Source of the DNA: Neocallimastix lanati (nom. inval.)
Lineage: Eukaryota > Neocallimastigomycota > Neocallimastigomycetes > Neocallimastigales > Neocallimastigaceae
Direction of reading: 5' to 3'
DNA length: 31,093 nt
NCBI GenBank assembly: GCA_016946835.1
Contig: JACVTC010000411.1
Location: 1-31,093 of the forward strand
Shown here: piece after piece, positions 9,339-18,069 of the stretch
How the letters are laid out: every line of letters begins with the position of its first letter
Numbering within the stretch: the first letter of the stretch is position 1
Program-made: the position numbers and the translations under genes
The notes under the pieces: model-generated
The model's input: only the letters and a program-made list of their open reading frames with translations
What the model was told of the DNA's origin: nothing
The model's database searches: none

Positions 9339-9859
9339 TAATAAAGAATAGAATAATAATGATATTTTTAATTAAAATTTTAATAATTTATTATATAAAA
9401 ATATATTATTATATTCTTTACTATTAATAATTTTCTTATATTCTATATAATAATTTTTTTTATATTAATTATATTTTATTATTTTAAATATTAAATTTAT
9501 GTAATTAATTAATTCATATGATTGGTTTTAATAATGTAATTAAATAATATAAAATATGTATTATCCATATTATTTTATGAAGGGGGCCTTTCTGAGGAAA
9601 GAAATAGTAAAAATAGTAGTGATAATAGTAATAATAATGAAAGGTTTCCCATATTGTTATTAAATAAATATTAATATTAATAAAGTATTTTTAACAATAA
9701 AATAATTATATAATTTATAAATAATAAATATTTTTAATAATAGTTCTTTAAATAAAATTTATAATATGTAATAATAAATTCTTTTAGTGTAATTTATTAA
9801 TCATTTAATTTATCTATTTATTTAATGTTCACACTCCTTTTCTAATATGAACCTCAACA
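9339..9859 (+). repeat. B 5' LTR
   Basis: This 521-bp repeat matches 11890-12410. It begins TAATAAAG (the 3' copy begins TGATAAAG) and ends CCTCAACA. A segment near 9580-9650 can form a GC-richer hairpin (GGGCCTTTC with GAAAGG). The U5 end carries the arm of the leader stem. Confidence 0.9.
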
Positions 9860-9910
9860 TAAAAATTTATGGAGATATCGGGGAGTGTGAAAACATTGAT
9901 GAATAGATAA
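9810..9910 (+). promoter_or_regulatory. B U5-leader stem enclosing the primer-binding site
   Basis: TTCACACTCC in U5 (9828-9837) is perfectly complementary to GGAGTGTGAA (9882-9891) after the primer-binding site. The pairing continues outward: TTATCTATT (9810-9818) pairs with AATAGATAA (9902-9910) with a few mismatches or wobbles between. The primer-binding site lies in the loop, as in A and C, although the arm sequences are unrelated. Confidence 0.75.
9870..9883 (+). promoter_or_regulatory. B primer-binding site
   Basis: TGGAGATATCGGGG lies 10 nt after the LTR. It is the same as the 3' 14 bases of the element C site TGGTGGAGATATCGGGG. In B the leading bases read TTATGG, not TGGTGG, so the CCA-pairing part looks mutated. 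The same tRNA is probably used by both. Confidence 0.6.
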
Positions 9911-10098
9911 GAAAAATAATAGAATAAAATATAATATAAAAATCAATGATCATAATAGTAATACAAAGAAATTATAAATTTAATTATAAAATTTTAGTAA
10001 TAACTTAAGTAAAAATAATATATATATAAATTTAAAATTAAATTGTTAAAAATTGAATTATTTTAAAATGAATTCAATATAATAATTAATTTTTTTTA

Positions 10099-10326
10099 GT
10101 TAGGTGGTCGAAGAGGATTTCGAGCCTAACAAATAAATTTTTAATTTTTAAATAAAATCCTTAGGTGGTCAGCCAGAGAGTGCTGAGCCTGAAGGTAAGT
10201 ATAATAATTTTTTTTAAATCCTTAAGTGTCGTACAGAGAGTGCCGAACTTGAAGGAATAAATAAATAAAAATTATTTAAAAACTTTCTTGGGTGTCGAAA
10301 AAGGATTTTCGAACTTGAAGAAAGTT
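10099..10326 (+). repeat. Four related hairpins in the B leader
   Basis: Four related units of about 30-45 nt, separated by AT-rich spacers, each fold on themselves. Unit 1 (10099-10130) has GTTAGG/CCTAAC and TCGAA/TTCGA. Unit 2 (10159-10195) has TCAGC/GCTGA. Unit 3 (10220-10255) is weaker (CTTAAG/CTTGAAG). Unit 4 (10281-10326) has AACTTTCTT/AAGAAAGTT and TCGAAAA/TTTTCGA. Loops keep a purine-rich AGAGAG or AGGA core while the stems differ, so changes on one side are matched on the other. The function is unknown; RNA packaging or dimerisation is possible. Confidence 0.65.
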
Positions 10327-10609
10327 AACAATATATTGGTTTACTGCGGTAGTTTCAATATAATAAGCATTGAATAATTTTAAAATTTTAATTTAAAATA
10401 ATTTATATTTAGTTTATAATATAAAATTAATACTTAAAATATTACAAATTTTGAAGAAATTATAGAAAAAAAAAATAATAATTTACAATATATTTTTAAG
10501 AAATAATAATATTTATTATATTATTTAGTGTTTATATAATTACATTAATTGAAAATTTATTAGAACATAATAAATTTTATATTTTTTTTTTTTTGATCAA
10601 TAATTAGAA

Positions 10610-11398
10610 TTCCAATTGAGGAATTTAATAAATTATATAATTACATTAAGCGTTTAAAAGAATTAAACAAAATATGAGAAGAACAAGTTCCAGATGTTAT
10701 CTTAAATGAAGAATTACTAATGCAAAGCATAACTGAATTGAAGGATAAAATAAGTGAATTAAAAAAGTGAATTAAAGAAAAATATTTTTGAAGAATATAA
10801 TATTATTCAAATTATAGAAAAATAAAAAGAGAAAATTATTTTTGAAGAAGATAATTTTATTCAAATTACAAAAAAAGAAGAAAATATTAGTAAGAAAAAT
10901 CCCTATAAAGATAACATAAATATTCTTAATTCAGGAAGAGAACAATTCAGTAATTGAAAAAAAGAAAATATTACAAATGAAACAATTCTTCACAGTCCAA
11001 GAAAATTAATAAATTAAATTGTGAAATTGAATCTTTGAAACTTGGTAAAAGTAGTAATTTAAAATAAAATAAAAATAAAATATAAATTAGTGATATATCA
11101 AATGGAAATTTCATTTAGTTTCATAAATTGAATTATTGAAGTTTGAAAATAATATTAATATCACTAATTTAGAGAATTTATTAAAACAATGTGAAAATAG
11201 AACTAAAGAATTGATTGAAATAATAACTTTAAAACAAGAAGAATATAATAAATAAGAGGATAATTGAACATTAGTAATAATAATTATAATGAAATATAAA
11301 AAAAAAAAGGAGTTAAAATACATATTATATATAACCTTCAAAATATGTTATATAATAATTTTTAAATTAATGGAATAAGAAATTATTATATGAAGAAA

Positions 11399-11430
<32 letters not shown>

Positions 11431-11651
11431 AAAAAGGATTAATTTCTAAATGAAAGAAGAAAAAGAAGATTTAAAATTCATAGTTGAAGTAACTAGCGAA
11501 GATATAGAAGCTACTGAATAACTGAAGAATATAACAAGAATTAAAATAAAAAAAAAAAAAATTTTTTTTTTGGTACAATCCAAGTTGATCCTGAAATTTT
11601 TGGAACTTTTAAAAATTATTATGAAAAATTTTTAATATATGGTAATATATA
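10610..11651 (+). pseudogene. Broken lysine/glutamate-rich coiled-coil frame inside B
   Basis: Several blocks translate as plausible K/E/N/I-rich helical protein (for example YNYIKRLKELNK near 10640 and LNEELLMQSITELKDKI near 10705). Further blocks lie near 10830-10950, 11140-11250 and 11450-11510, with a final stretch near 11570-11650 reading VDPEIFGTFKNYYEKF. They are interrupted by TGA, TAA and TAG codons and by frameshifts, including a short tandem duplication around GTGAATTAAA (10751-10778). No retroviral enzyme motif is visible. It may be a captured host gene or a decayed Gag. Stops of all three kinds argue against simple codon reassignment. Confidence 0.5.
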
Positions 11652-11851
11652 AATTAAATTATTTAATTTAAATATTTCAATTAATACATATATTAAAATA
11701 TATTTTAAAATATACAAAAATTTTTAAATTTAAGAAATAATGATAATATTATATATAAAAAAAAAAAAAAAAAAATTTATATTTTTATTTAGTTATATAG
11801 TTAATTAAAAAAAAAAATATGTATTTAGTTAATAATATAAGAAAATTTGCC

Positions 11852-11870
11852 TTTGCTATAGTATAGCAAA
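11852..11870 (+). promoter_or_regulatory. B hairpin before the polypurine tract
   Basis: TTTGCTAT (11852-11859) and ATAGCAAA (11863-11870) form a perfect 8-bp stem with a 3-nt loop, six bases before the polypurine tract. Confidence 0.65.
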
Positions 11871-11876
11871 AGTTTT

Positions 11877-11889
11877 AGCGGGGGCATCA
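11877..11889 (+). promoter_or_regulatory. B polypurine tract
   Basis: AGCGGGGGCATCA abuts the B 3' LTR. All but the last base equal the element C tract AGCGGGGGCATCT. Confidence 0.8.
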
Positions 11890-12410
11890 TGATAAAGAAT
11901 AGAATAATAATGATATTTTTAATTAAATTTTTAATAATTTATTATATAAAAATATATTATTATATTCTTTACTATTAATAATTTTCTTATATTATATATA
12001 ATAATTTTTTTTATATTAATTATATTTTATTATTTTAAATATTAAATTTATGTAATTAATTAATTCATATGATTGGTTTTAATAATGTAATTAAATAATA
12101 TAAAATATGTATTATCCATATTATTTTATGAAGGGGGCCTTTCTGAGGAAAGAAATAGTAAAAATAGTAGTGATAATAGTAATAATAATGAAAGGTTTCC
12201 CATATTGTTATTAAATAAATATTAATATTAATAAAGTATTTTTAACAATAAAATAATTATATAATTTATAAATAATAAATATTTTTAATAATAGTTCTTT
12301 AAATAAAATTTATAATATGTAATAATAAATTCTTTTAGTGTAATTTATTAATCATTTAATTTATCTATTTATTTAATGTTCACACTCCTTTTCTAATATG
12401 AACCTCAACA
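11890..12410 (+). repeat. B 3' LTR
   Basis: This is a 521-bp LTR, the same length as the 5' copy. Differences seen by eye are TGATAAAG against TAATAAAG at the start and single bases near 11925 and 11993. It is followed directly by TTAA (12411-12414). Confidence 0.9.
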
Positions 12411-12414
12411 TTAA
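12411..12414. repeat. Target-site duplication TTAA, right of B
   Basis: This is the third TTAA of the series at 137-140, 9335-9338 and 12411-12414. It marks the return to host DNA. Confidence 0.65.
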
Positions 12415-12461
12415 GTAAATGTAATAATTTAATTAAAAAATTATAATTAAATTATTAATCA

Positions 12462-15400
12462 TTAATATTAGCTCTAACTGCTAATATTAAAAGTTTAGAA
12501 AAGAATCATACTTACCTATGGTTCTTTCTAATTATCGAGTTTATTATAACGAATTATAATAGACGAAACACTAAAATTGATAAGGAAAAGTTTTAATTAT
12601 AAAATTTGTTTTATTAAAATAATTTGTTTTATTATTTATTAAAAATTTTAAATGTTAAAACTTATTGTTATTATTATTATATTATAATTGTTATAATAAT
12701 AACTCTTGATTTCTCAAAGAGAACTCAAGAGCCTTATTTATACTTTTTTGTCAAAATAAGGTTAAAATCAAAAGGGGTTCTAATCTTAACAAATCTCTTA
12801 TCTAGGAAAAGACTAGAAGAAAAACCTAGATAAGTTTTTTGATCGATATTCTATCCATATCGATCATCGCGTTAATTAAGTAAAACCGATTACTTTTAAG
12901 AAGTAATTGGAAAAACCTTAATTAACCGATTACTTAATCTAATATAATGATCGAAAATAAAAGAATAAAATAATGAAAATTATTTCGATCATAAAATTTA
13001 AAATTTAATCTATTTAGTTCTATTTTATAGAACTTTACATAAAAAATATAAAACAATACATTAATAATAAAATACATGATTAATACAATACAGAATACAT
13101 GATAGAATACAGAATACATGATAAAATACAGAATAGTGTTTTAGTTTATGATTTAATAAGTGAGAGAAAACTAAAACTAATAAATTTAATAATTAAGTGA
13201 ATAATTAAATAAATTTAATATTATTTTAAATGTATAAAAATTATTTGATTAAATAAATTTTTAATATTAAACTAAATAAAATTTTAATATATAATTAAAT
13301 AAATTATTAATTATAATTAATTGTATAAATGAAATATGAGTTAAATAAAAGTTATATTAATTATAACCTAACTAAGAAAATATAATTATTTTGTTAAAAA
13401 TAATTATAGATTCTTACAGTAAATGTAAAGAATAATAATTAATTTTTATTAAAATAAAAAATAATTATTAATCTTTATTAAATAAAATAATAATTATTTA
13501 ATAAAATTTATTAACTTTATTATAAAATATTTTTAATATAAAATTATTATTAATAATTTAAAATTAATATTGTAAAATTATTATTCTTTATCATTGTATT
13601 AATTAATAATATTAAAATAATTAAACATTAATATTTTTTATATTTGTTAAAATTCATTTGATAATTAAATGTTAAGTTTTAATTTAAATAATTGTTACAT
13701 TAATATAACTTTAAACAAATCTAATATAAATTATAGAATTATAATTTAGAAATAATTATAAAATTATATTAAAAATCATAATGTAACAAATCAAATGAAA
13801 AAAGAATAATTAATATTTAAAAAATTAATTAAAATAAAACAATGTCATGTATAATTGACATTGTTTAAATAAAACAAATGTTAATTGAAGCTTTCCGATT
13901 GGAAAATATCGGTTTTTATTCAATTAACATATTATCAATTTTATTAATAATTGATCATTAAACTTTTTAGGTTTTTCTCCCAAATCTTTTCCTAAAAAGT
14001 TATTCATTAAGATTTGGAACTTTACTATAAATAATTCTTGATTTTCTTTATTTTGAAAATCAAGAGTTATTATTATAAGAATATAATTATAATAATAAAC
14101 AAAATAAATTTTTAATTTTTTAAAAATAACAAAAATCTTAATAAAAATTATTTTTAATAAAAAATATTTTAATAAAAATTTTATTTGAACTAATCTCTTA
14201 TAATAAACTCCTACCCTATTTTAAGTTTCGTTAAGTATTTTCTTTTTTTTTAATTTCTCGATTAATATTAGTATTAATTGTAGAAAAGAATTAAATTTAA
14301 TTAAGTTTAAATTTAATTCTTTACAGTAAATGTATATTGCAAAAGGTAAGTTTACGGCTAACTAAAACAACAAAAATGTTAAAAAGTAAACAGGTTGAAT
14401 TTAACGAGGAATCAGGTTGATATATCTATATAATATAACTATATAGATATAAGTAAATTACTAAAATAAAAGAGTTATAAAGTTAAATTTGTTAATTTAA
14501 CACTTAATTAAAACTAATAATTGGTTTGATATGATAAAAATTTTTATTTATTAATAAAAATATATAGTTATATTATAATAGGTTAACTATAACCTTACAA
14601 AGGACAAAAAGATAAATTTGAATTTTCTTTTTATACTTTGTAGGTTTGAGAATATTGATAATAATAATATAAAGTTGATAATAATAATATTTAGTATAAG
14701 AATATGTTTAATATAAATAAAATTATATTTTTTAATCCAATATATTAGCTAATATATATAATATAATATTAAATTTAAATATTTAATATAGTAATTAATA
14801 ATTAATAATTAATTAAATCAATATAACATAAATTAATACATAAACATTAATTTATGAATCAAGGATGACATGACCAAATGATTCATGTTAATAAATATTT
14901 TATTTATTAATAATATTTAAGTTTAATATGATATCATTAGAATCAGTAGGCCTAAGCTGGTCCTAAGATGATCAAATAACTTATAATATTATAAAATAAA
15001 TAAAATTTAAAGAATAATTAATGAATTATAAATTTTTATTAATTATTTTGTTTTTAATAATTTTAATTGAAATTAATTGAAATTGAAATTTAATTCAGTT
15101 GTAATTTCAACAAAAAATGTAAAGATAATAACTGAATTTCAATTCGTTAAGACCAAATTATCTCAAAACATTAACAAAAAAATGAATAAACAAAATTCTA
15201 AAATAGATTGAAACCTTTCTATTCGAGTTGTACTTGAAAAAACTTTTAATATTCTATAATAAATAATTCTAGTTCTATCTTTAAGAATATAACACAGCAC
15301 TATTCACTCTACTCGTTAATATTAGACTGGGTTTATACTAAGAATATATAATTTATTAATTAAATTATTTCTGTTTTTTTTTTTTTTTTAATTATAAAAA

Positions 15401-15827
15401 AATTTTTATTAATACAAATTACAATAATAGTAACACTGGTGCGTTACATGTTCAATTACATGAATTATTTATACATAATAATAATTTCTATCATCGGATG
15501 CCCATTTAATTAATATAATATTAACTTACTAATCAATTATTTATAAAAACTATCTAACTAAAAATAATGTTAATTAAATAAAGAAATTAATAATAATTAA
15601 TGAAAAATTAAAAAGAATAAGGATAGTAGCTTATTGTGAAGTAAACATATATTAATAATTCGATATTATTTTATTTATTATAATTATTATTAATATATAA
15701 TTATTTCACAATAAGTATATATTAATAATTCGATACTTAAATACACATATACACACAATAACTTTACAAAGAACATAATGAATATAATATATGAATTTAA
15801 TAATTCTTCTTTTATACTTTGTAAGTT
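12462..15827. repeat. Dense array of unrelated inverted repeats in host DNA
   Basis: More than twenty separate perfect or near-perfect hairpins follow one another, each with its own sequence. Examples (arm positions): 12462-12472/12480-12490; 12703-12715/12719-12731; CTTATCTAGG 12797-12806/12825-12834; GATCGATAT 12841-12849/12857-12865; 12871-12880/12917-12926 with inner 12886-12895/12901-12910; 12947-12960/12980-12992; 13837-13847/13856-13866; 13880-13889/13919-13928; AACTTTTTAGG 13961-13971/13991-14001; 14030-14046/14055-14071; 14285-14300/14307-14322; 14827-14837/14846-14856; 15630-15640/15705-15715. No protein-like frame or known RNA was recognised. Possible explanations are structured RNA, template-switch products or terminators. 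Confidence 0.6.
13089..13136. repeat. Short tandem repeat, unit near ACAGAATACATGATA
   Basis: About two and a half copies of a 20-bp unit (ACAGAATACATGATA plus GAATA or AAATA) sit next to the 13138-13177 hairpin. Confidence 0.55.
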
Positions 15828-16139
15828 ATATTTAATAGTAATGTATTTTAATCATAATAAATATAAATTTATAATATAAAAAATAATTATAATTATTCAT
15901 TATTAATAACATAAATGAAATAAAAGCGAGGTATTAGGGTAGATATGAAAAATATTATTAAAAATAATAATAATTCAAAATATTTAATTATGTATTATAA
16001 ATTATTTTAAATTACTTATTTAAACTTAAGAAAATATTAAAAGAATATTATAAAAAAAATAAAATTGTAAGAAAAAGAGGGAGAACTAAAGTATTGGATT
16101 GCAGGTTTAAACCTTACAGTTATCGCTTCATTATTGAAA
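15828..16139. other. AT-rich stretch, nothing recognised
   Basis: The sequence is A/T-rich without an open frame of note. A slightly GC-richer part (16085-16135) includes GCAGGTTTAAACCTTACAG, just before the tRNA-like sequence, and may be older tRNA-related debris. Confidence 0.5.
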
Positions 16140-16210
16140 GGGTTGTTAGCTCAGAGGTAGAGTAATTGATTATAGATGAATTAGCTTTCGGTTCATTTTT
16201 CAAAATGTTC
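16140..16210 (+). pseudogene. Decayed tRNA-like sequence
   Basis: The spacing fits a 71-nt cloverleaf. It has a clear A-box region TAGCTCAGAGGTAGAG, a D stem GCTC/GAGT, an anticodon arm ATTGA-TTATAGA-TGAAT (one mismatch, apparent anticodon AUA) and a T arm TTCGG-TTCATTT-TTCAA (one mismatch, two G-U). The acceptor GGGTTGT against AATGTTC has two mismatches and three G-U pairs. A T-run follows at 16217-16222. It is probably a tRNA pseudogene with several transitions; a divergent or edited tRNA is less likely. Confidence 0.5.
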
Positions 16211-16318
16211 CTTCTTCTTTTTTCTTAATTTTAATTTTTATTTCATTTTATTTATTTATTTATTTATTAACTACTCTTTCTTCATTTTTTATATTATTTT
16301 TTTTAATTTATAAATTAC

Positions 16319-16369
<51 letters not shown>

Positions 16370-16832
16370 TTTTAATTTTTTTAATTTTTTTATTCTACTT
16401 TTACTTTTACTTTTTGGATATTAATTTTTTTTTTCTTTTTTCTTTTTTTTTTATTTTTAAAGGGATATAATATATATCCTATTCCTATTACTTAATAAAA
16501 TAAAAAGTTTAAAAAAAAAAAAGTAATTATCTAAATAAAAATTATTATTTTTTTTTAAGATTAATAGTTTAAAATTAATTTTATTTAGAATCTAATCCTT
16601 GAATTAATTTGTTAAAAAAAAAAAAAAAAAGACCTTTTAAATTATATTTGGTAGTAGTAAATATTAATTTCTTAAATAATTTTAAATATTAGAATTATTA
16701 ATAAATTAATTAAAACAAAAAACAAACAAACAAACAAACAAACAAAAAAAAAAAAAAAAAAAAAAAAAAAACATATATTCGTATTAATATTTTAATAATT
16801 AATAAAAAAACAAATAAAAATAAACAAAAAAA
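16211..16832. other. Homopolymer-rich spacer
   Basis: The stretch holds long T runs (about 40 T around 16328-16364), A runs (16746-16770) and an AAAC tetranucleotide repeat (16725-16745). No gene is seen. The A-rich end could be the 5' UTR of the possible gene starting at 16833. Confidence 0.6.
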
Positions 16833-17270
16833 ATGAGTAAGAAAAATTTCACTGCGAATGGTCCATTACATCGAACTCCTATTTTATTTAAGGTAAATAT
16901 TCTAATATTCCAATTAATACACAATAATTTATTATTATTAAAATATTTAATTTCTTTCTTAAATATTATTTTATTTAATTATCTCTTTATTTATTATAAA
17001 ATTTTAATTCTCAATTTCTCTTGATCTCAATTTCCCTAAATTGAGATCTCACTAAATCTCGAAATTATTTTTTTTTTTTTTTTTTTTTTTTTTAGTTAAA
17101 CTATTTAACCTCTATTTTTAAATTAAATTATTTCTAATTTCTATATATTTTAAAAATTTAATACATTAAATTTTTGTACAACTTTACACTACATTTATAA
17201 TTATTAATATTTATTTTCCACTCTAAGGCTATATTAATTTTATGGATTTCAATCGGTCTTGTACCGGCGA
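16833..17270 (+). pseudogene. Possible spliced host gene cut by elements C and A2
   Basis: Exon 1 (16833-16892) starts ATG after an A-rich context and encodes 20 residues, MSKKNFTANG...RTPILFK, in sequence clearly richer in G+C than its surroundings. A donor GTAAAT follows directly. The best downstream match is exon 2 at 17228-17270, after CTCTAAG, which reads on in phase as AILILWISIGLVPA, a membrane-like segment. The 335-bp intron would be AT-rich with a T run and a perfect hairpin (17023-17033/17038-17048). Exon 2 stops at the GCGA duplication of element C, so the rest would lie beyond the right edge of the window. The family is not recognised. The AAG acceptor is non-standard, so this call is tentative. 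Confidence 0.33.
17267..17270. repeat. Target-site duplication GCGA, left of C
   Basis: GCGA (GCGAT if the ambiguous boundary base is counted) precedes C and recurs at 24281-24284 between C and A2. Confidence 0.65.
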
Positions 17271-18056
17271 TGGTATGGTTCATATAATTTTAGGAATATA
17301 ATAATAATTAACACAAATAATAAAATTACAATAAAAAAAATAATTTGTTTTAAAATCAATATTTATTTATTTAAATTTATAAAAGAAAAATAATAATATA
17401 ATTATTTATTTAATAAAAGTAAGTTATTGATTATATTTTATTTCACTAAAATTACATGTATTTATATTTTTTTATCAAATTAAAATTTGTAAAGCCTAAC
17501 TATTTTTTTAATAAACTAATTACTAATTATTTTTATAAATAAAACATTTAAATTGAAATTGAATTATTATTTTAGTTAATAATATTATTGTTATAAATAG
17601 TAGTTATATATTATTGAATTATTAATTATTTAATAATAGTTTAATACTAATATATATAAAATAAAAATAAAGAGATTATACAGAATATTTTATTGTGGTT
17701 TAGTTAAATTTAGTAATTAAAAATAAATTTAAATTGATAACGAAAATTTTAATAACTAATTAAATAGATTTGATTATTTTCAATATAACATAATACAAAA
17801 GAAATATAATATTAATATATTAAGTGGGCAAGGACAATATTCTTGGCTAAAGATTTTTAATACATTATAATGGAATCGGATCGATAATTCAAAAAGGAAT
17901 TATAAGTTAATTAGTGATTTATTAACTTAAGATTTCTATTTAGTAATATTTGAAGAATATTGGAAAGTTCCTATTATATAGAATAGAATAATCTATAAGA
18001 TTAGAATAATTTATATTATTCTAGCACAATTAGCATTATTTGTTCATTTTGCATTA
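17271..18056 (-). repeat. C 3' LTR
   Basis: This 786-bp repeat matches 23496-24280. Read on the minus strand it starts TAATGCAAAATG and ends CCATACCA, so it lacks the usual TG start. Four differences from the 5' copy, all transitions, cluster in the last 25 bases (18027-18056). The boundary base at 17271 is ambiguous because T follows GCGA in both flanks. Confidence 0.88.
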
Positions 18057-18069
18057 AGATGCCCCCGCT
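18057..18069 (-). promoter_or_regulatory. C polypurine tract, overlapping the Pol stop
   Basis: On the minus strand AGCGGGGGCATCT abuts the 3' LTR. The Pol stop TAG (18068-18070) overlaps its first two bases, so C has no 3' untranslated spacer. Confidence 0.8.

Larger units (their letters stand above)
9339..12410 (+). mobile_element. Element B: non-autonomous LTR retrotransposon
   Basis: The element is about 3.1 kb with two 521-bp LTRs that differ at only about three bases. It has a primer-binding site, a structured leader, a broken internal reading frame with no protease, reverse transcriptase or integrase motifs, a hairpin and a polypurine tract. It is flanked by TTAA on both sides. Its primer-binding site and polypurine core (AGCGGGGGCATC) match element C, so a C-like element may supply the enzymes. 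It resembles the LARD/TRIM class in organisation. LTR identity dates the insertion as recent, so the internal stops most likely predate it. Confidence 0.85.

Noticed and set aside
10099-10326. CRISPR-like array
   Set aside because: The units are degenerate hairpins with AT-rich spacers inside a eukaryotic retroelement leader, with no identical repeats and no cas genes.
10610-11651. TGA read as tryptophan to rescue the B internal frame
   Set aside because: TAA and TAG stops and frameshifts also interrupt it, and the tRNA here is tRNA-Trp(CCA). Gag and Pol use standard stops.
12564-12578. 15 bases (CGAAACACTAAAATT) identical to part of the A LTR, as a relict LTR
   Set aside because: Similarity ends at once on both sides, so it is too short to call a fragment in such biased DNA.
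12624-12833. 69-codon plus-strand frame in the hairpin array
   Set aside because: It is made of tyrosine/isoleucine-rich repeat translation and runs across several hairpins (12703-12731, 12797-12834). Nothing protein-like is seen.
12934-13119. 61-codon minus-strand frame
   Set aside because: It overlaps the 12947-12992 hairpin and the ACAGAATACATGATA tandem repeat; composition is that of AT-rich non-coding DNA.
16833-17024. 63-codon frame as one unspliced gene
   Set aside because: After residue 20 it becomes pure AT-rich translation directly at a GTAAAT donor, so only the first part is plausible as an exon.
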